NCBI RefSeq assembly: GCF_018129085.1
Contig: NZ_JAAGBB010000022.1
Span: 1-64,000 of the forward strand
Length of the DNA: 64,000 nucleotides
Source of the DNA: Plastoroseomonas hellenica
GTDB lineage: Bacteria > Pseudomonadota > Alphaproteobacteria > Acetobacterales > Acetobacteraceae
Direction of reading: 5' to 3'
In this document: piece by piece, positions 28,242 through 38,993 of the stretch
Layout of the letters: each line of letters starts with the position of its first letter
How positions within the stretch are numbered: the first letter of the stretch is position 1
The notes under the pieces: model-generated
What the model saw: the letters and a program-made list of their open reading frames with translations, nothing else
What the model was told of the DNA's origin: nothing
Databases searched by the model: none
Translations under genes and position numbers: made by a program

Positions 28242-28371
28242 GTCAGGCGCGGAGCGCCTTGGCCCCGGTCAGGCGCGAAGCGCCTTGGCCCCGGTCAGGC
28301 GCGAAGCGCCTTGGCCCCGGTCAGGCGCGAAGCGCCTTGGCCCCGGTCAGGCGCGAAGCGCCTTGGCCTCC
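28242..28371 (-). repeat. 26 bp hairpin array repeating the end of glcB (5 units)
   Basis: Units start at 28242, 28268, 28294, 28320 and 28346. On the minus strand each reads GCCAAGGCGCTTCGCGCC then TGACCGGG, so the last codons of malate synthase (AKALRA) and its TGA are repeated four more times after the gene. Every unit forms GGCGC-TTC-GCGCC. The unit at 28242 has one changed base in the loop. Confidence 0.9.
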
Positions 28372-30494
28372 CGACGCCGCGCCGTCAGCACGAACTCGGT
28401 ATAGCCGTTGGGCTGCTCGCGGCCCTTCAGCACCAGGTCGCAGGCGGCCTTGAAGGCAGGGCCATCGAAGCCCGGGGCCATCGGGGTGTAGAGCGGGTCG
28501 CCGGCGTTCTGGCGGTCGACCACGGCGGCCATGCGCTTCATCGTCTCCATCACCTGCGCCTCGGTGCAGATGCCGTGGCGCAGCCAGTTGGCGATGTGCT
28601 GGCTGCTGATGCGCAAGGTCGCGCGGTCCTCCATCAGCCCGACATCGTTGATATCAGGCACCTTGGAGCAGCCGACGCCCTGGTCGATCCAGCGCACGAC
28701 ATAACCGAGGATGCCCTGGGCGTTGTTGTCGAGCTCCGCCTGCACGTCGGGCGCCGCCCAGTTGGTGTTCTCCGCGAGCGGCAGGGTCAGGATGTCGGAG
28801 AGCTTGGCCCGCTTGCCGCCCTTCTGCAGCGCGTCCTGCACCGCCGCGACATCGACCTGGTGGTAGTGGAGCGCGTGCAGCGTGGCGGCGGTGGGGGAGG
28901 GCACCCAGGCGGTGTTGGCGCCGGCCTTCGGATGGCCGACCTTCTGCTCGAGCATCGCCTTCATCGCATCGGGTGCCGCCCACATGCCCTTGCCGATCTG
29001 GGCGCGGCCGCGCAGGCCGCAGATCAGGCCGGTGTCGACGTTCGACTCTTCATAGGCCTTGATCCATGCGGTGCCGCGGATGTCGTTCTTGCGGATCACC
29101 GCGCCGGCTTCCATGCAGGTGTGGATCTCGTCGCCGGTGCGGTCGAGGAAGCCGGTGTTGATGAACACCACGCGGTCCTTCGCCGCCTGGATGCAGGCCT
29201 TGAGGTTGACCGTCGTGCGGCGCTCCTCGTCCATGATGCCCATCTTGAGCGTCGCGCGCGGCAGGCCGAGCGCATCTTCGACGCGGGCGAAGAGCTGGTC
29301 CGCCCAGGCCACTTCCTCCGGCCCATGCATCTTCGGCTTCACGATATAGACGCTGCCGGCGCGCGAGTTCAGCCGCTTGCCCCGGATGTCATGCAGCGCG
29401 ATCGCTGAGGTGATCAGCGCGTCCAGGATCGTCTCCGGCACCTCGGCACCGTCGAGCGTCGCCGCGTCGGTCATCATGTGGTGGCCGACATTGCGCACCA
29501 GCATCAGCGACCGGCCATGCAGCGTCAGCCCGCCGCCGCTCGGGCGATGATAGATGCGGTCGGGGTTGAGGCGGCGGGTGATGGTCTTGCCCCCCTTCTC
29601 CAGCTCCGCTGTCAGATCGCCCTTCATCAGGCCGAGCCAGGCGCGGTAGACCGCGACCTTGTCCTCGGCATCCACGGCGGCGACGGAATCCTCGCAGTCC
29701 ATGATGGTAGTGATCGCCGATTCCAGGATCACGTCGGCGATGCCTGCCGCATCCGTCCTGCCGATCGGATGGTCGCGGTCGAACCGGATCTCGAGATGCA
29801 GCCCGTTGTTGACGAAGAGCAGCGAGGCGGGCGCATGCGTCTCCCCGGTGTAACCGACGCATTGGCCGGAGCGGGCGAGGCCCGTCGCGCTGCCATCCTT
29901 CAGCGAGACGGAGAGCGCGCCCCCCTCCAGCCGGTAGCCTGTCGCTTCCGCGTGGCTGCCCTTGGCGAGCGGCACGGCGCCGTCCAGCACCGCGCGTGCG
30001 CGGGCGATCACCAGCGCACCACGCGCCGCATCGAAGCCGCGGGCGGTGGAAGGCGGCGCCAGCGCATCGGTGCCGTAGAGCGCGTCGTAGAGGCTGCCCC
30101 AGCGCGCATTCGCGGCATTCAGCGCGTAGCGCGGGTTGGAGACGGGCACGACGAGCTGCGGTCCGGCGATGGACGCGATCTCCGGATCCACATCGGTGGT
30201 GCCGACGTGGAAATCCGCGGGCTCCGGCAGCAGGTAGCCGATGCGCTCCAGCATCGCCTTGTATGCGGCGGCATCGACGGGGCGCGCCGGATGGGCGCGG
30301 TGCCAGGCATCGATTTCACCCTGCAGCGCATCACGCTTGCCGAGCAAAGCGGCATTCGCTGGCGCTAGGTCGCGCAGGATGGCCTCCATGGCGGGCCAGA
30401 AACGCGCCGGCTCGACGCCCGTTCCTGGCAGGGCCTCGGTCTCGATGAAGGCGCGCAGGCTCGGCGCGACTGTGAGGCCCTTGCTGACGGCCAT
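28347..30494 (-). CDS. glcB: Malate synthase G
   Basis: 715 residues, close to the 720-730 usual for isoform G. It condenses glyoxylate and acetyl-CoA to malate. Family segments are [53 protein letters not shown], the glyoxylate-binding [13 protein letters not shown] and [14 protein letters not shown]. The start at 30494 ([18 protein letters not shown]) is preferred; the longer frame to 30599 adds an unlikely leader. A GntR/FCD regulator is divergent at 30638 and may control it. Its 3' end is expanded into a tandem repeat. Confidence 0.97.
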   Translation of the reverse strand: MAVSKGLTVAPSLRAFIETEALPGTGVEPARFWPAMEAILRDLAPANAALLGKRDALQGEIDAWHRAHPARPVDAAAYKAMLERIGYLLPEPADFHVGTTDVDPEIASIAGPQLVVPVSNPRYALNAANARWGSLYDALYGTDALAPPSTARGFDAARGALVIARARAVLDGAVPLAKGSHAEATGYRLEGGALSVSLKDGSATGLARSGQCVGYTGETHAPASLLFVNNGLHLEIRFDRDHPIGRTDAAGIADVILESAITTIMDCEDSVAAVDAEDKVAVYRAWLGLMKGDLTAELEKGGKTITRRLNPDRIYHRPSGGGLTLHGRSLMLVRNVGHHMMTDAATLDGAEVPETILDALITSAIALHDIRGKRLNSRAGSVYIVKPKMHGPEEVAWADQLFARVEDALGLPRATLKMGIMDEERRTTVNLKACIQAAKDRVVFINTGFLDRTGDEIHTCMEAGAVIRKNDIRGTAWIKAYEESNVDTGLICGLRGRAQIGKGMWAAPDAMKAMLEQKVGHPKAGANTAWVPSPTAATLHALHYHQVDVAAVQDALQKGGKRAKLSDILTLPLAENTNWAAPDVQAELDNNAQGILGYVVRWIDQGVGCSKVPDINDVGLMEDRATLRISSQHIANWLRHGICTEAQVMETMKRMAAVVDRQNAGDPLYTPMAPGFDGPAFKAACDLVLKGREQPNGYTEFVLTARRREAKALRA

Positions 30495-30576
30495 GGCTTG
30501 TTCTCCCAGGCTGACGATGTCCTGTTCCCTTATGCGCATTCGCCGGGCAAGCAAAGGGTGGGTCGGGTGAGAATGG

Positions 30577-30604
30577 TTGACCCGGTGGGCAACTGACATA
30601 GACT
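30577..30604 (+). promoter_or_regulatory. Candidate promoter of the GntR/FCD regulator
   Basis: TTGACC (30577-30582) and TAGACT (30599-30604) are spaced by 16 bp, 34 bp before the ATG at 30638. It is a good match for sigma-70 elements in a GC-rich genome but is untested. Confidence 0.4.
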
Positions 30605-30637
30605 CGCAGTCGAACGGGATCGACGAGACGTAACCTG

Positions 30638-31429
30638 ATGTCGCGCACGCCTACGGCCGGCATCCAGCCGGAAAGAGCTGTCCAGGCGGATGCGTCGCTA
30701 TCATTGCGGAAGCCGTCGCGCACCCTCGTCGATCAGGCCGCCGATTCCATCGTCGCGGCCGCGGCGCGTGGCGCCTTCCTGCCCGGCGACCGGCTGGTGG
30801 AGGCCGAGATCGCGCGGGATCTCGGCATCAGCCGCGTGCCGGTGCGCGAGGCGCTGCGGCTCCTGGAAAGCCAGGGCATCGTTGTATCCACGCCTTACAA
30901 GGGCGTGCGGCTGATGGCGGTGACCAACGATGCGGCCGGCGGGTTTGCGCGCATGCGGATCGCGCTGGAGGCGCTGGCGGTGCGCGAATGCGTGGAACGC
31001 GGGCCGGCCGCCGGCATCGTGGGCATGCGCGCCGCCAACGGCGCGCTGCGCATCGCGGCCCGGCGCCGGGACCGCTCCTCGCTGATCATGGCCGACCATG
31101 ATTTTCATGCGGCGCTGTTCCAGTCCTCCGGCAATCCGGCGCTGATCAATGTCTGGCGCGGCCTGTCCGGCCAGATGGCCGTGCTCTGGGGGCTGGTGTA
31201 TGGCAACGTGGTGCCCACGGCGATCCTGATCGAGGAGCATCAGGCGGTGCTGGAGGCGATCGAGCGCCGCGACGCGGATCGGGCGGCGGCGGCGGTGGCC
31301 TCGCATCTCGAGCGCCTGCCGGGCATCGACTACGAATCGGCGCTGCAGGCCCGGCTGGCGGAGCGATCGCCGGAAGCGCGCCGGCCGGAGCAGGTGCTGA
31401 GGCCGCAACGCGCGACCCGGCGGCGCTAG
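30638..31429 (+). CDS. GntR-family regulator with FCD domain
   Basis: 263 residues. The winged helix (about 30-95) has [20 protein letters not shown] and [18 protein letters not shown]. The FCD domain (about 105-235) keeps the metal/ligand residues Asp and His in [19 protein letters not shown], His in [15 protein letters not shown] and His in [10 protein letters not shown]. Such regulators sense small carboxylates. It is divergent from malate synthase G, consistent with control of glyoxylate or glycolate metabolism. Confidence 0.93.
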   Translation: MSRTPTAGIQPERAVQADASLSLRKPSRTLVDQAADSIVAAAARGAFLPGDRLVEAEIARDLGISRVPVREALRLLESQGIVVSTPYKGVRLMAVTNDAAGGFARMRIALEALAVRECVERGPAAGIVGMRAANGALRIAARRRDRSSLIMADHDFHAALFQSSGNPALINVWRGLSGQMAVLWGLVYGNVVPTAILIEEHQAVLEAIERRDADRAAAAVASHLERLPGIDYESALQARLAERSPEARRPEQVLRPQRATRRR

Positions 31430-31493
31430 CCACCCTTGCTCCTTCGGTCGGTTGGGCGGAGCATGGCGGGAGTTTCGGAACGGACGTCCTGCC

Positions 31494-33074
31494 ATGACCC
31501 TCGCCTTCACCCCCGCGCCGCATACCACTCAGCACTGGCAGGTCACGAAGCCGGCGGCGCGCGGGGCGCGGGGCATGGTCGCATCCCAGGCGCGCGGCGC
31601 GGCCGAGGCCGGCGTCGCGATCCTCGAAGCCGGCGGCAACGCCGCCGATGCGGCGGTCGCCACCGCTTTTTCCCTGGCGGCGCTGGAGCCCTGGAACAGC
31701 GGCCTCGGCGGCATCGGCTTCGCCCAGGTCATGGCCCCGGGCGGCCAGGCGGAGACGCTGGATTTCGGCCCGGTCTCGCCGCGCGGCCTGAAGCCTTCAG
31801 CCTATCCGATGACCGGCACCATGAAGCTCGACCTTTTCCCCTGGCCGGAGGTGAAGGGCGACGTCAACGTCCATGGCCCGCTGAGCTTCGTGATCCCTTC
31901 GGCCGTCGCCGGCTATGCCGCGCTCCATAAGCGCTTCGGCAAGCTGCCGATCGCCGATGTGCTGGCGCCGGCCGTCGCCTATGCGAAGCGTGGCCTGGCG
32001 CAGGACTGGTTCACCACGCTGAAGGTCGCGAGTTCGGCCTCCGTGTTGCGGCTCTATCCGGAGAGTGCGCGGATCTACCTGCCGAACGGGTTGCCGCCGG
32101 TCGGGCCCTATCAAGGCAGCCCGGGTTTCTTCCGGCTCGGCAACCTGGCGCAGACGCTGGAGCGGCTGCAGCAGGCGGGGCTCGAGGATTTCTACAAGGG
32201 CGACGTCGCTGCCAGCATCGCCGCCGACGTCGCGGACATGGAGGGCTTCGTCGGCCTCGATGACCTCCGCGATTGCGCGGCGCGATTCCTGCCGGCGCTG
32301 GAGGCGGACTGGCGCGGCCGCCGCCTGTTCCTGGCGAACGGCCTGACCGCGGCGCCGACCTTGAAGCGGGTACTGTCCGGGATGCGCGACGCCGATTTCG
32401 GCGGCGGCGCGCCGTCGACCGCCTGGTATGCGCAACTCGCGCGCGAACTCCGCGCCGCCTATGCGGAGCGGCTGGCCGGCCTTGGCGATGCGGAGCCGCA
32501 GGCGGCGGAGAGCTGCACCACGCATCTGACGGTCGTCGACCGCGACGGCATGATGATCGCGATGACGACGACGCTGCTCTCCTCAATGGGCAGCCGCGTG
32601 GTGCTGCCGCGCTCGGGCGTGCTGATGAACAACGGCGTCATGTGGTTCGATCCGCGGCCGGAGGCGGCGAATGCCATCGCGCCATCCAAGCGCCCGCTCT
32701 GCAACATGTGCCCGGTGATCGTCGCGGAAGGCGACAAGCCGGTCATCGCCGGCGGTGCCTCCGGCGGCCGGCGCATCATGGCCTCGGTCTTCCAGATGCT
32801 CGCCTTCACCGCCGATTTCGGCATGGACCCGGAAGCCGCCGCGCATCACCCGCGCCTCGACGTGAGCGGGCCGGAGGGCGTGACCGCCGACCGCCGCCTG
32901 TCGGCCGAAACGCTGGCGGCGCTCGCCGCGGATGCCCAAGTCACGGAGGTGGAGCATGCCACCATGCCCGTGAACTTCGCCTGCCCGAACCTGATCCGGG
33001 TGCTGCCGGACGGCACGCGCGTCGGCATCTCCGACGCCATGTCGCCGTGGAGCGCCGCACTCGCCGAAGCATGA
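31494..33074 (+). CDS. Gamma-glutamyltransferase family protein
   Basis: 526 residues, an Ntn-hydrolase precursor expected to cleave itself before the Thr in SCTTHLTVVDRDG (Thr342). Family motifs are GGNAADAAVATAFSLAALEP, NSGLGGIG, GVLMNNGVMWFDPRP and MCPVIVAEGDKP then GGASGGRR. No signal peptide is seen, so it may be cytoplasmic and closer to acylases or hydrolases than to classic GGT. The ATG at 31494 was chosen; 31452 is an alternative. Its stop overlaps the next start (ATGA), so the two are translationally coupled. Confidence 0.88.
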   Translation: MTLAFTPAPHTTQHWQVTKPAARGARGMVASQARGAAEAGVAILEAGGNAADAAVATAFSLAALEPWNSGLGGIGFAQVMAPGGQAETLDFGPVSPRGLKPSAYPMTGTMKLDLFPWPEVKGDVNVHGPLSFVIPSAVAGYAALHKRFGKLPIADVLAPAVAYAKRGLAQDWFTTLKVASSASVLRLYPESARIYLPNGLPPVGPYQGSPGFFRLGNLAQTLERLQQAGLEDFYKGDVAASIAADVADMEGFVGLDDLRDCAARFLPALEADWRGRRLFLANGLTAAPTLKRVLSGMRDADFGGGAPSTAWYAQLARELRAAYAERLAGLGDAEPQAAESCTTHLTVVDRDGMMIAMTTTLLSSMGSRVVLPRSGVLMNNGVMWFDPRPEAANAIAPSKRPLCNMCPVIVAEGDKPVIAGGASGGRRIMASVFQMLAFTADFGMDPEAAAHHPRLDVSGPEGVTADRRLSAETLAALAADAQVTEVEHATMPVNFACPNLIRVLPDGTRVGISDAMSPWSAALAEA

Positions 33075-33616
33075 CGGCGCGCATGATCCGCGCCTACCTC
33101 GCCGGGCCCGACGTCTTCCTGCCGGATGCCGCCGCGCATGCGGCGCGGAAGCTCGCGATCTGCGCCCGCCACGGCATCGAGGGGCTGTCACCGCTGAACG
33201 AGGACATCGCGACGCTCGCCGCGATGCCGGAGGCGGAGGCCTGGCGCGCCATCTTCGCCAAGGATCTCGCGATGATGGGGGCGGCCGACATCATCATCGC
33301 CAACCTGACGCCGTTCCGCGGCGCCTCGGCCGATGCCGGCACGCTGATCGAGCTCGGCTGGTTCCTCGGCCGCAGCAAGCCGGCCTTCGGCTATTCGAAC
33401 AGCGCACAGCCCTTTGCCGCCCGCAGCGCCGCGCAGATCGCGGCGATCCCGGATCCGATGCCGGGCCTGACCGTGGGCGGTTTTGGACTGCCCGACAATC
33501 TGATGATCGCGGGCGCTGTCAGCGCCTTCGTGACGCCGCCGGATGGCCGCGACCGCGCTTTCGATTCGCTCGAGATTTTCGAGGCCTGCGTGGTGCGGGC
33601 TGCGGATCGCCTCTAG
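33071..33616 (+). CDS. Nucleoside 2-deoxyribosyltransferase-like protein
   Basis: 181 residues. The N-terminus MIRAYLAGPDVFLPDAAAHA and the middle DIIIANLTPFRGASADAGT plus LIELGWFLGRSKPAFGYSN match the family; the Glu of LIELGW is the expected nucleophile. It would exchange bases on deoxyribosides or hydrolyse them. It overlaps the GGT gene by 4 bp. Its TAG stop is the first three bases of an R3 palindrome. Confidence 0.88.
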   Translation: MTARMIRAYLAGPDVFLPDAAAHAARKLAICARHGIEGLSPLNEDIATLAAMPEAEAWRAIFAKDLAMMGAADIIIANLTPFRGASADAGTLIELGWFLGRSKPAFGYSNSAQPFAARSAAQIAAIPDPMPGLTVGGFGLPDNLMIAGAVSAFVTPPDGRDRAFDSLEIFEACVVRAADRL

Positions 33617-33718
33617 AGCACGATGCGTTCGCTTCCGCTCACGCACCATGCTCTAGCACTTTGTTTGATCGCGTGATTCAGACTTTTCAGCGATTCCGCC
33701 TCAAGCCATCACGCTCTA
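33614..33718. repeat. R3 palindromic repeat, 105 bp, supplying stop codons to both flanking genes
   Basis: It starts TAGAGCACGATGCG and its first part closes as ACCATGCTCTAG. The second part, read on the minus strand, starts TAGAGCGTGATGGC and resembles 61714-61778 through CTGAATCACGCGATCAAAC. The TAG at each outer end is the stop codon of the adjacent convergent gene. Confidence 0.8.
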
Positions 33719-34675
33719 GTCGTCGATCCTGACGCCGGTCAGCGCGACCATCTCGTTCCAGCGTGCCACCTCCGCACGCTGGAAGGCGGCGAATTCGGCG
33801 GGCGGCAGGGCGGAGACGGTGAAGCCCGCCATTGCCAGCCGCTGCGCGATCGCGGCTTCGCCGAGCGCGCCAAGCGCCGCCGCGGCGAAGCGCGCCACCG
33901 CGGCCTCGGGCGTGCCACGCGGGGCGAAGAGGCCGAACCAGGCATCGACCGCCATGAAGGGGACATTCGCTTCCACTGCGGTCGGCACCTGCGGGAAGTC
34001 GGGCAGCCGCGCTGGCGCGCCGATCTCGAGCGCACGCAGGCGTCCGTCCTGGACCAGCGGCGCGACGGAGGGGAAGGTCGCGACATAGAAATCGACGACG
34101 CCCGCAACCGTGTCGGTCGCTGCCGGCGCGGCGCCGCGATAGGGCACATGCGTCGCATCCATGCCGGATTGCCGCACGAAGGTTTCGGCGATCACGTGGC
34201 TTGCGGACCCGGCCTGCGACGATGCGTAGGACAGCTTGCCGCCGTCGCGCCCCGCCGCGATCAGCCCCGCGATGTCGCGCGCCCGGTGGTTCGCCGGCAC
34301 CACAAGGGCATGGTGGACGGTCGCGAGCTTGGCGACCGGCACGAAGCTGTCGATCACGTGGTACGGCAGGCGGGCCATCATCGCCTGGTTGCTGGCATGG
34401 GTCTGGTTGTGCCCGAGCACGAAGGTCAGCCCGTCCGGCGCCGCCCGCGCCGCCGCTTCGGTGCCGATCACGCCGCCGGCGCCGGCGCGGTTGTCCACGA
34501 CCACCGGCTGGCCGAGCACCGGCGCCGCACGCTCCGCGATGGCTCGGGCCAGGATGTCGGTCGGGCCGCCCGGTGGCGCGGGGACGATGATGCGTATGGG
34601 GCGTCCATCCTGCGCCCGAGCGCGGCCCGCGATCAGACCGGCACCGGAACCAAGAATCAGGCGGCGAGTGAACAT
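33716..34675 (-). CDS. Tripartite tricarboxylate transporter (Bug-type) substrate-binding protein
   Basis: 319 residues. The twin-arginine-like signal MFTRRLILGSGAGLIAGRARA is followed by the Bug/TctC signature: PIRIIVPAPPGGPTDILARA, QPVVVDNRAGAGGVIGTEAA, and later KLSYASSQAGSASHV and HVPYRGAAPA. It is a periplasmic receptor for a carboxylate. No TctA/TctB membrane genes are nearby, as is common for the many orphan Bug proteins. The TAG stop is shared with an R3 repeat. The start at 34675 is preferred over 34684. Confidence 0.92.
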   Translation of the reverse strand: MFTRRLILGSGAGLIAGRARAQDGRPIRIIVPAPPGGPTDILARAIAERAAPVLGQPVVVDNRAGAGGVIGTEAAARAAPDGLTFVLGHNQTHASNQAMMARLPYHVIDSFVPVAKLATVHHALVVPANHRARDIAGLIAAGRDGGKLSYASSQAGSASHVIAETFVRQSGMDATHVPYRGAAPAATDTVAGVVDFYVATFPSVAPLVQDGRLRALEIGAPARLPDFPQVPTAVEANVPFMAVDAWFGLFAPRGTPEAAVARFAAAALGALGEAAIAQRLAMAGFTVSALPPAEFAAFQRAEVARWNEMVALTGVRIDD

Positions 34676-34808
34676 CGGATGCATTCCTCCACCGCCGCTC
34701 TCGCAATCCGGCGCCTGCCGGTCAAGTGCGTGCGAGGAAGGACGACTTCCGGTTGCGGACCTACAACCAATTCGGGCTAGGATGGACTTTCCGCAGTGGA
34801 GAACGGCA

Positions 34809-34982
34809 ATGCCCGAGCCGATTATCCCGAAGGACAGCGAAGCCACCATAGAACGCCCGCCCGAGGCGCCGCGGCCCCCGGTCGAGCCCTGGACCGGCCG
34901 GGCGCTTTGGCCGACCTTCATGCGGCGCACCCTGCCGGCGGACTTGCTGAACGACCCGAAGCTGACCGACCGGATGCAATAG
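34809..34982 (+). CDS. Small hypothetical protein
   Basis: 57 residues: an acidic, Pro-rich N-terminus (EATIERPPEAPRPPVEPW) and a basic/aromatic middle (ALWPTFMRRTLPADLL). There is no signal peptide or membrane helix. GGAG lies just upstream (34797-34800) and codon choice looks native. I do not recognise the family. The stop is followed at once by the 63 bp tandem repeat. Confidence 0.45.
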   Translation: MPEPIIPKDSEATIERPPEAPRPPVEPWTGRALWPTFMRRTLPADLLNDPKLTDRMQ

Positions 34983-35163
34983 CGAAGCAGATCGCCGAAG
35001 GGCGGCATCGCCCGAAGGCGTGAATCTGTTCGCAAAACATACGGGCGAAGCAGGTCGCCGAAGGGCGGCATCGCCCGAAGGCGCGAATCTGTTCGCAAAA
35101 CATGCGGGCGAAGCAGATCGCCGGAGGGCGGAATCGCCCGAAGGCGTGAATCTGTTCGCGGGT
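34983..35163. repeat. 63 bp tandem repeat, about 2.8 units (R3-related)
   Basis: Units start at 34983, 35046 and 35109. Each contains CGAAGCAGATCGCC, GGGCGG(C/A)ATCGCCCG and GTGAATCTGTTCGCAAAAC. The reverse complement matches the palindrome at 54018-54083. The period is a multiple of three, so frames stay open through it and give false ORFs. It separates two convergent genes. Confidence 0.9.
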
Positions 35164-35170
35164 CTGCTGC

Positions 35171-35995
35171 TCAGCCCAGCTCCAGCCGCAGCCCGATCGC
35201 CTCCGCCTTGGACCGGCTGATGCACCAGAGATTGCCTGGCGAGCTGCGATCCCAGGCGATGCCCTGGCCTTCGCCCGGCATCGGCACGGTCTCGACCAGC
35301 TCCAGCACCGAACCGGCCCGCGGCAGCCGCAGCCGGTAGACCTCCGTATGGTCGTGGCCGGTGCACCAGAGCAGCCCGTCCGGGCCCCAGGACCCGCCCG
35401 AGACGCTCATCGGCTCGGCCCGCCGCAGCACCGCCTGCGGGAAGACCCAGGCCTGCTCCTGCCGGAAGCGGTCGTCGAGCTTCACGAGCGTGGTCCACCA
35501 GGTATGGCCATAGGGCCGCTGGCTCGCGCCGAAGACGCGGCTGTAATTCGCGAAGACTGCCCACCAGGCATCCGCGTGCCGGTCGAGCCAGGTCAGGCTG
35601 CCCAACTGGATGCCGAAGCTATGGGTACCGACATGGGACAGGTCGCTGGTGTCGAAGATCTCGATGGAACTCGTCATCGGCTCCTGCGGGTAGTTGGAAT
35701 GCGCGCCGTAGAGCCGGCCGTCCAGGCAGATCCCGCCATCGAGATGGATCACCGGCCCGTCGCGCGGCCCTTCCCAGCGCGCGACCTCCCGCCCGGTGGC
35801 CTTGTCCAGCTTGGCGATGCCGCGGTCGGTCACCGGGTAGACGAAGCCCTGGTCCACCGCGATGCCCTGACGTGCGAAGGGGGAGGGGAAGCGGGCGATC
35901 TCGATGAAGCGATGGCGCGGCGTCGCCGGCGCCTGGGCGCTGGCGGATCCTGCGAGCGCGAGCCCGCCGAGGGCCAACAGGGTGCGGCGTTGCAT
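35171..35995 (-). CDS. Exported hypothetical protein, beta-propeller-like
   Basis: 274 residues. MQRRTLLALGGLALAGSASA is a twin-arginine-like signal, so it is probably periplasmic. The mature part has repeated blade-like segments with GxVY, W and D residues (IAVDQGFVYPVTDRGIAKLD; GGICLDGRLYGAHSNYPQEP; GSWGPDGLLWCTGHDHTEVY), as in NHL/strictosidine-synthase-like propellers. The function is unknown. Upstream lies R1 copy D. Confidence 0.75.
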   Translation of the reverse strand: MQRRTLLALGGLALAGSASAQAPATPRHRFIEIARFPSPFARQGIAVDQGFVYPVTDRGIAKLDKATGREVARWEGPRDGPVIHLDGGICLDGRLYGAHSNYPQEPMTSSIEIFDTSDLSHVGTHSFGIQLGSLTWLDRHADAWWAVFANYSRVFGASQRPYGHTWWTTLVKLDDRFRQEQAWVFPQAVLRRAEPMSVSGGSWGPDGLLWCTGHDHTEVYRLRLPRAGSVLELVETVPMPGEGQGIAWDRSSPGNLWCISRSKAEAIGLRLELG

Positions 35996-36081
35996 GGGGT
36001 TCCTCTCCCGAACGCGGCTTGCATGCCGCTGAGGGAAGGAAAGCCCACCGGCGCCCGCCTGGCGACCCCGCATCCCCACCC

Positions 36082-36240
36082 GCGGCCGCAGGCCGCCACC
36101 GGAAGGGCCGGGCTGCGAGGCGTGAGCCGATGCAGACCGAGGCCGCGAATGCGGCCCGCGCGCGACCGACCGCTGTCGACGATGCTGCCCTGACAGCGCG
36201 CAAGCCAAGCACGCGGATGCGTGCGCCGGCGCTTGAGGCC
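36082..36240 (-). repeat. R1 structured 3' element, copy D
   Basis: On the minus strand it begins 5 bases after the ABC-F stop with GGCCTCAAGCGCCGGCG. The variable stem is GCACGC-ATCC-GCGTGC, fully paired, the constant hairpin GGGCCGCATTCGCGGCC, and it ends GCGGCCTGCGGCCGC. Confidence 0.87.
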
Positions 36241-36245
36241 GAATA

Positions 36246-38117
<1,872 letters not shown>

Positions 38118-38284
38118 GCGGCGCTATCTAGGGCAGGGAGGCGCATCTGTCATTTGGCGGGGATCCAGCGGACCGGGGCGGCCGGTTTCCGCGGGCCGGC
38201 CGGGCGGGAAAGCGCCACATCGGGGTTGCGCTGCGCCCGCTTCCCGCCTATGCGCCCGGCCAGCCAGCACCAGGAAGCACGATC

Positions 38285-38707
38285 ATGGCCACCGAGCGCA
38301 CCTTCAGCATCATCAAGCCGGACGCGACCCGCCGGAACCTCACGGGCAAGATCAACGCGGTCTTCGAGGCGAATGGCCTGGCCATCGTCGCGCAGAAGCG
38401 CATCCAGATGACCCGGGCCCAGGCCGAGGAATTCTACGGCGTCCACCGCGCCCGCCCCTTCTTCAACGACCTGGTGGGCTTCATGATCTCCGGCCCGGTC
38501 GTGGTGCAGGTGCTGGAAGGCGAGAACGCGGTGGCGAAGAACCGCGAGCTGATGGGCGCCACCAACCCGGCCAATGCCGCCGAGGGCACCATCCGCAAGC
38601 TCTTCGCCGAGAGCATCGAGGCGAACAGCGTCCACGGCTCCGACAGCGCCGAGAATGCGGCGATCGAGATCGCCTATTTCTTCGCCGGCTCCGAGATCGT
38701 CGGCTGA
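38285..38707 (+). CDS. ndk: Nucleoside diphosphate kinase
   Basis: 140 residues, standard length. It transfers the gamma phosphate between nucleoside di- and triphosphates through His117 in [15 protein letters not shown]. Other signatures are [18 protein letters not shown] and [15 protein letters not shown]. It is divergent from the ABC-F gene across about 170 bp, and a strong terminator follows. Confidence 0.98.
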   Translation: MATERTFSIIKPDATRRNLTGKINAVFEANGLAIVAQKRIQMTRAQAEEFYGVHRARPFFNDLVGFMISGPVVVQVLEGENAVAKNRELMGATNPANAAEGTIRKLFAESIEANSVHGSDSAENAAIEIAYFFAGSEIVG

Positions 38708-38734
38708 CACTTCGTTCGGGGGCCATCAGGCCAT

Positions 38735-38771
38735 GAAAAAGCCCTCCGCGCATGGCGCGGAGGGCTTTTTC
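38735..38771. terminator. Bidirectional rho-independent terminator between ndk and the cox subunit IV gene
   Basis: A perfect 17 bp stem with loop ATG: GAAAAAGCCCTCCGCGC on one side and its complement on the other. A-run and T-run ends allow termination on both strands between two convergent genes. Confidence 0.95.
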
Positions 38772-38784
38772 ACAGGCGCTATGC

Positions 38785-38940
38785 TCAGCCCCAGATCAGG
38801 TAGATCAGCACCAGCAGCACGATGACGGCGCCGATGCCCCATTGCGAGGCCTTGGTGAAGGAAGCCCACATGCGGGCGCGGTCGGCCGCGATCGCCGCAT
38901 TGTCCGTCGTGCCACCCCACTCGAATGTCGGATCGGCCAT
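38785..38940 (-). CDS. aa3-type cytochrome c oxidase subunit IV (short form)
   Basis: 51 residues. The N-terminal half is polar (MADPTFEWGGTTDNA), followed by MWASFTKASQWG and one membrane helix IGAVIVLLVLIYLIW. This is the layout of the short alphaproteobacterial subunit IV, a single-helix accessory subunit of aa3 oxidase. The other oxidase genes are not nearby. It is convergent with ndk and lies upstream of the terminator. Confidence 0.75.
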   Translation of the reverse strand: MADPTFEWGGTTDNAAIAADRARMWASFTKASQWGIGAVIVLLVLIYLIWG

Positions 38941-38993
38941 CGCTGCCCCCAAAGCCTTGCTGGTTCGTCGCTGGCGGTTCTAGGGAAGCCCGT

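Noticed and set aside
28242-28371. CRISPR array
   Set aside because: 26 bp units are directly joined with no spacers and derive from the glcB end.
34983-35163. CRISPR array
   Set aside because: Adjacent 63 bp units without unique spacers; it is a simple tandem repeat.
35020-35220. Small ORF through the 63 bp repeat
   Set aside because: The frame stays open only because the period is divisible by three; it has no ribosome site and no homology that I can see.
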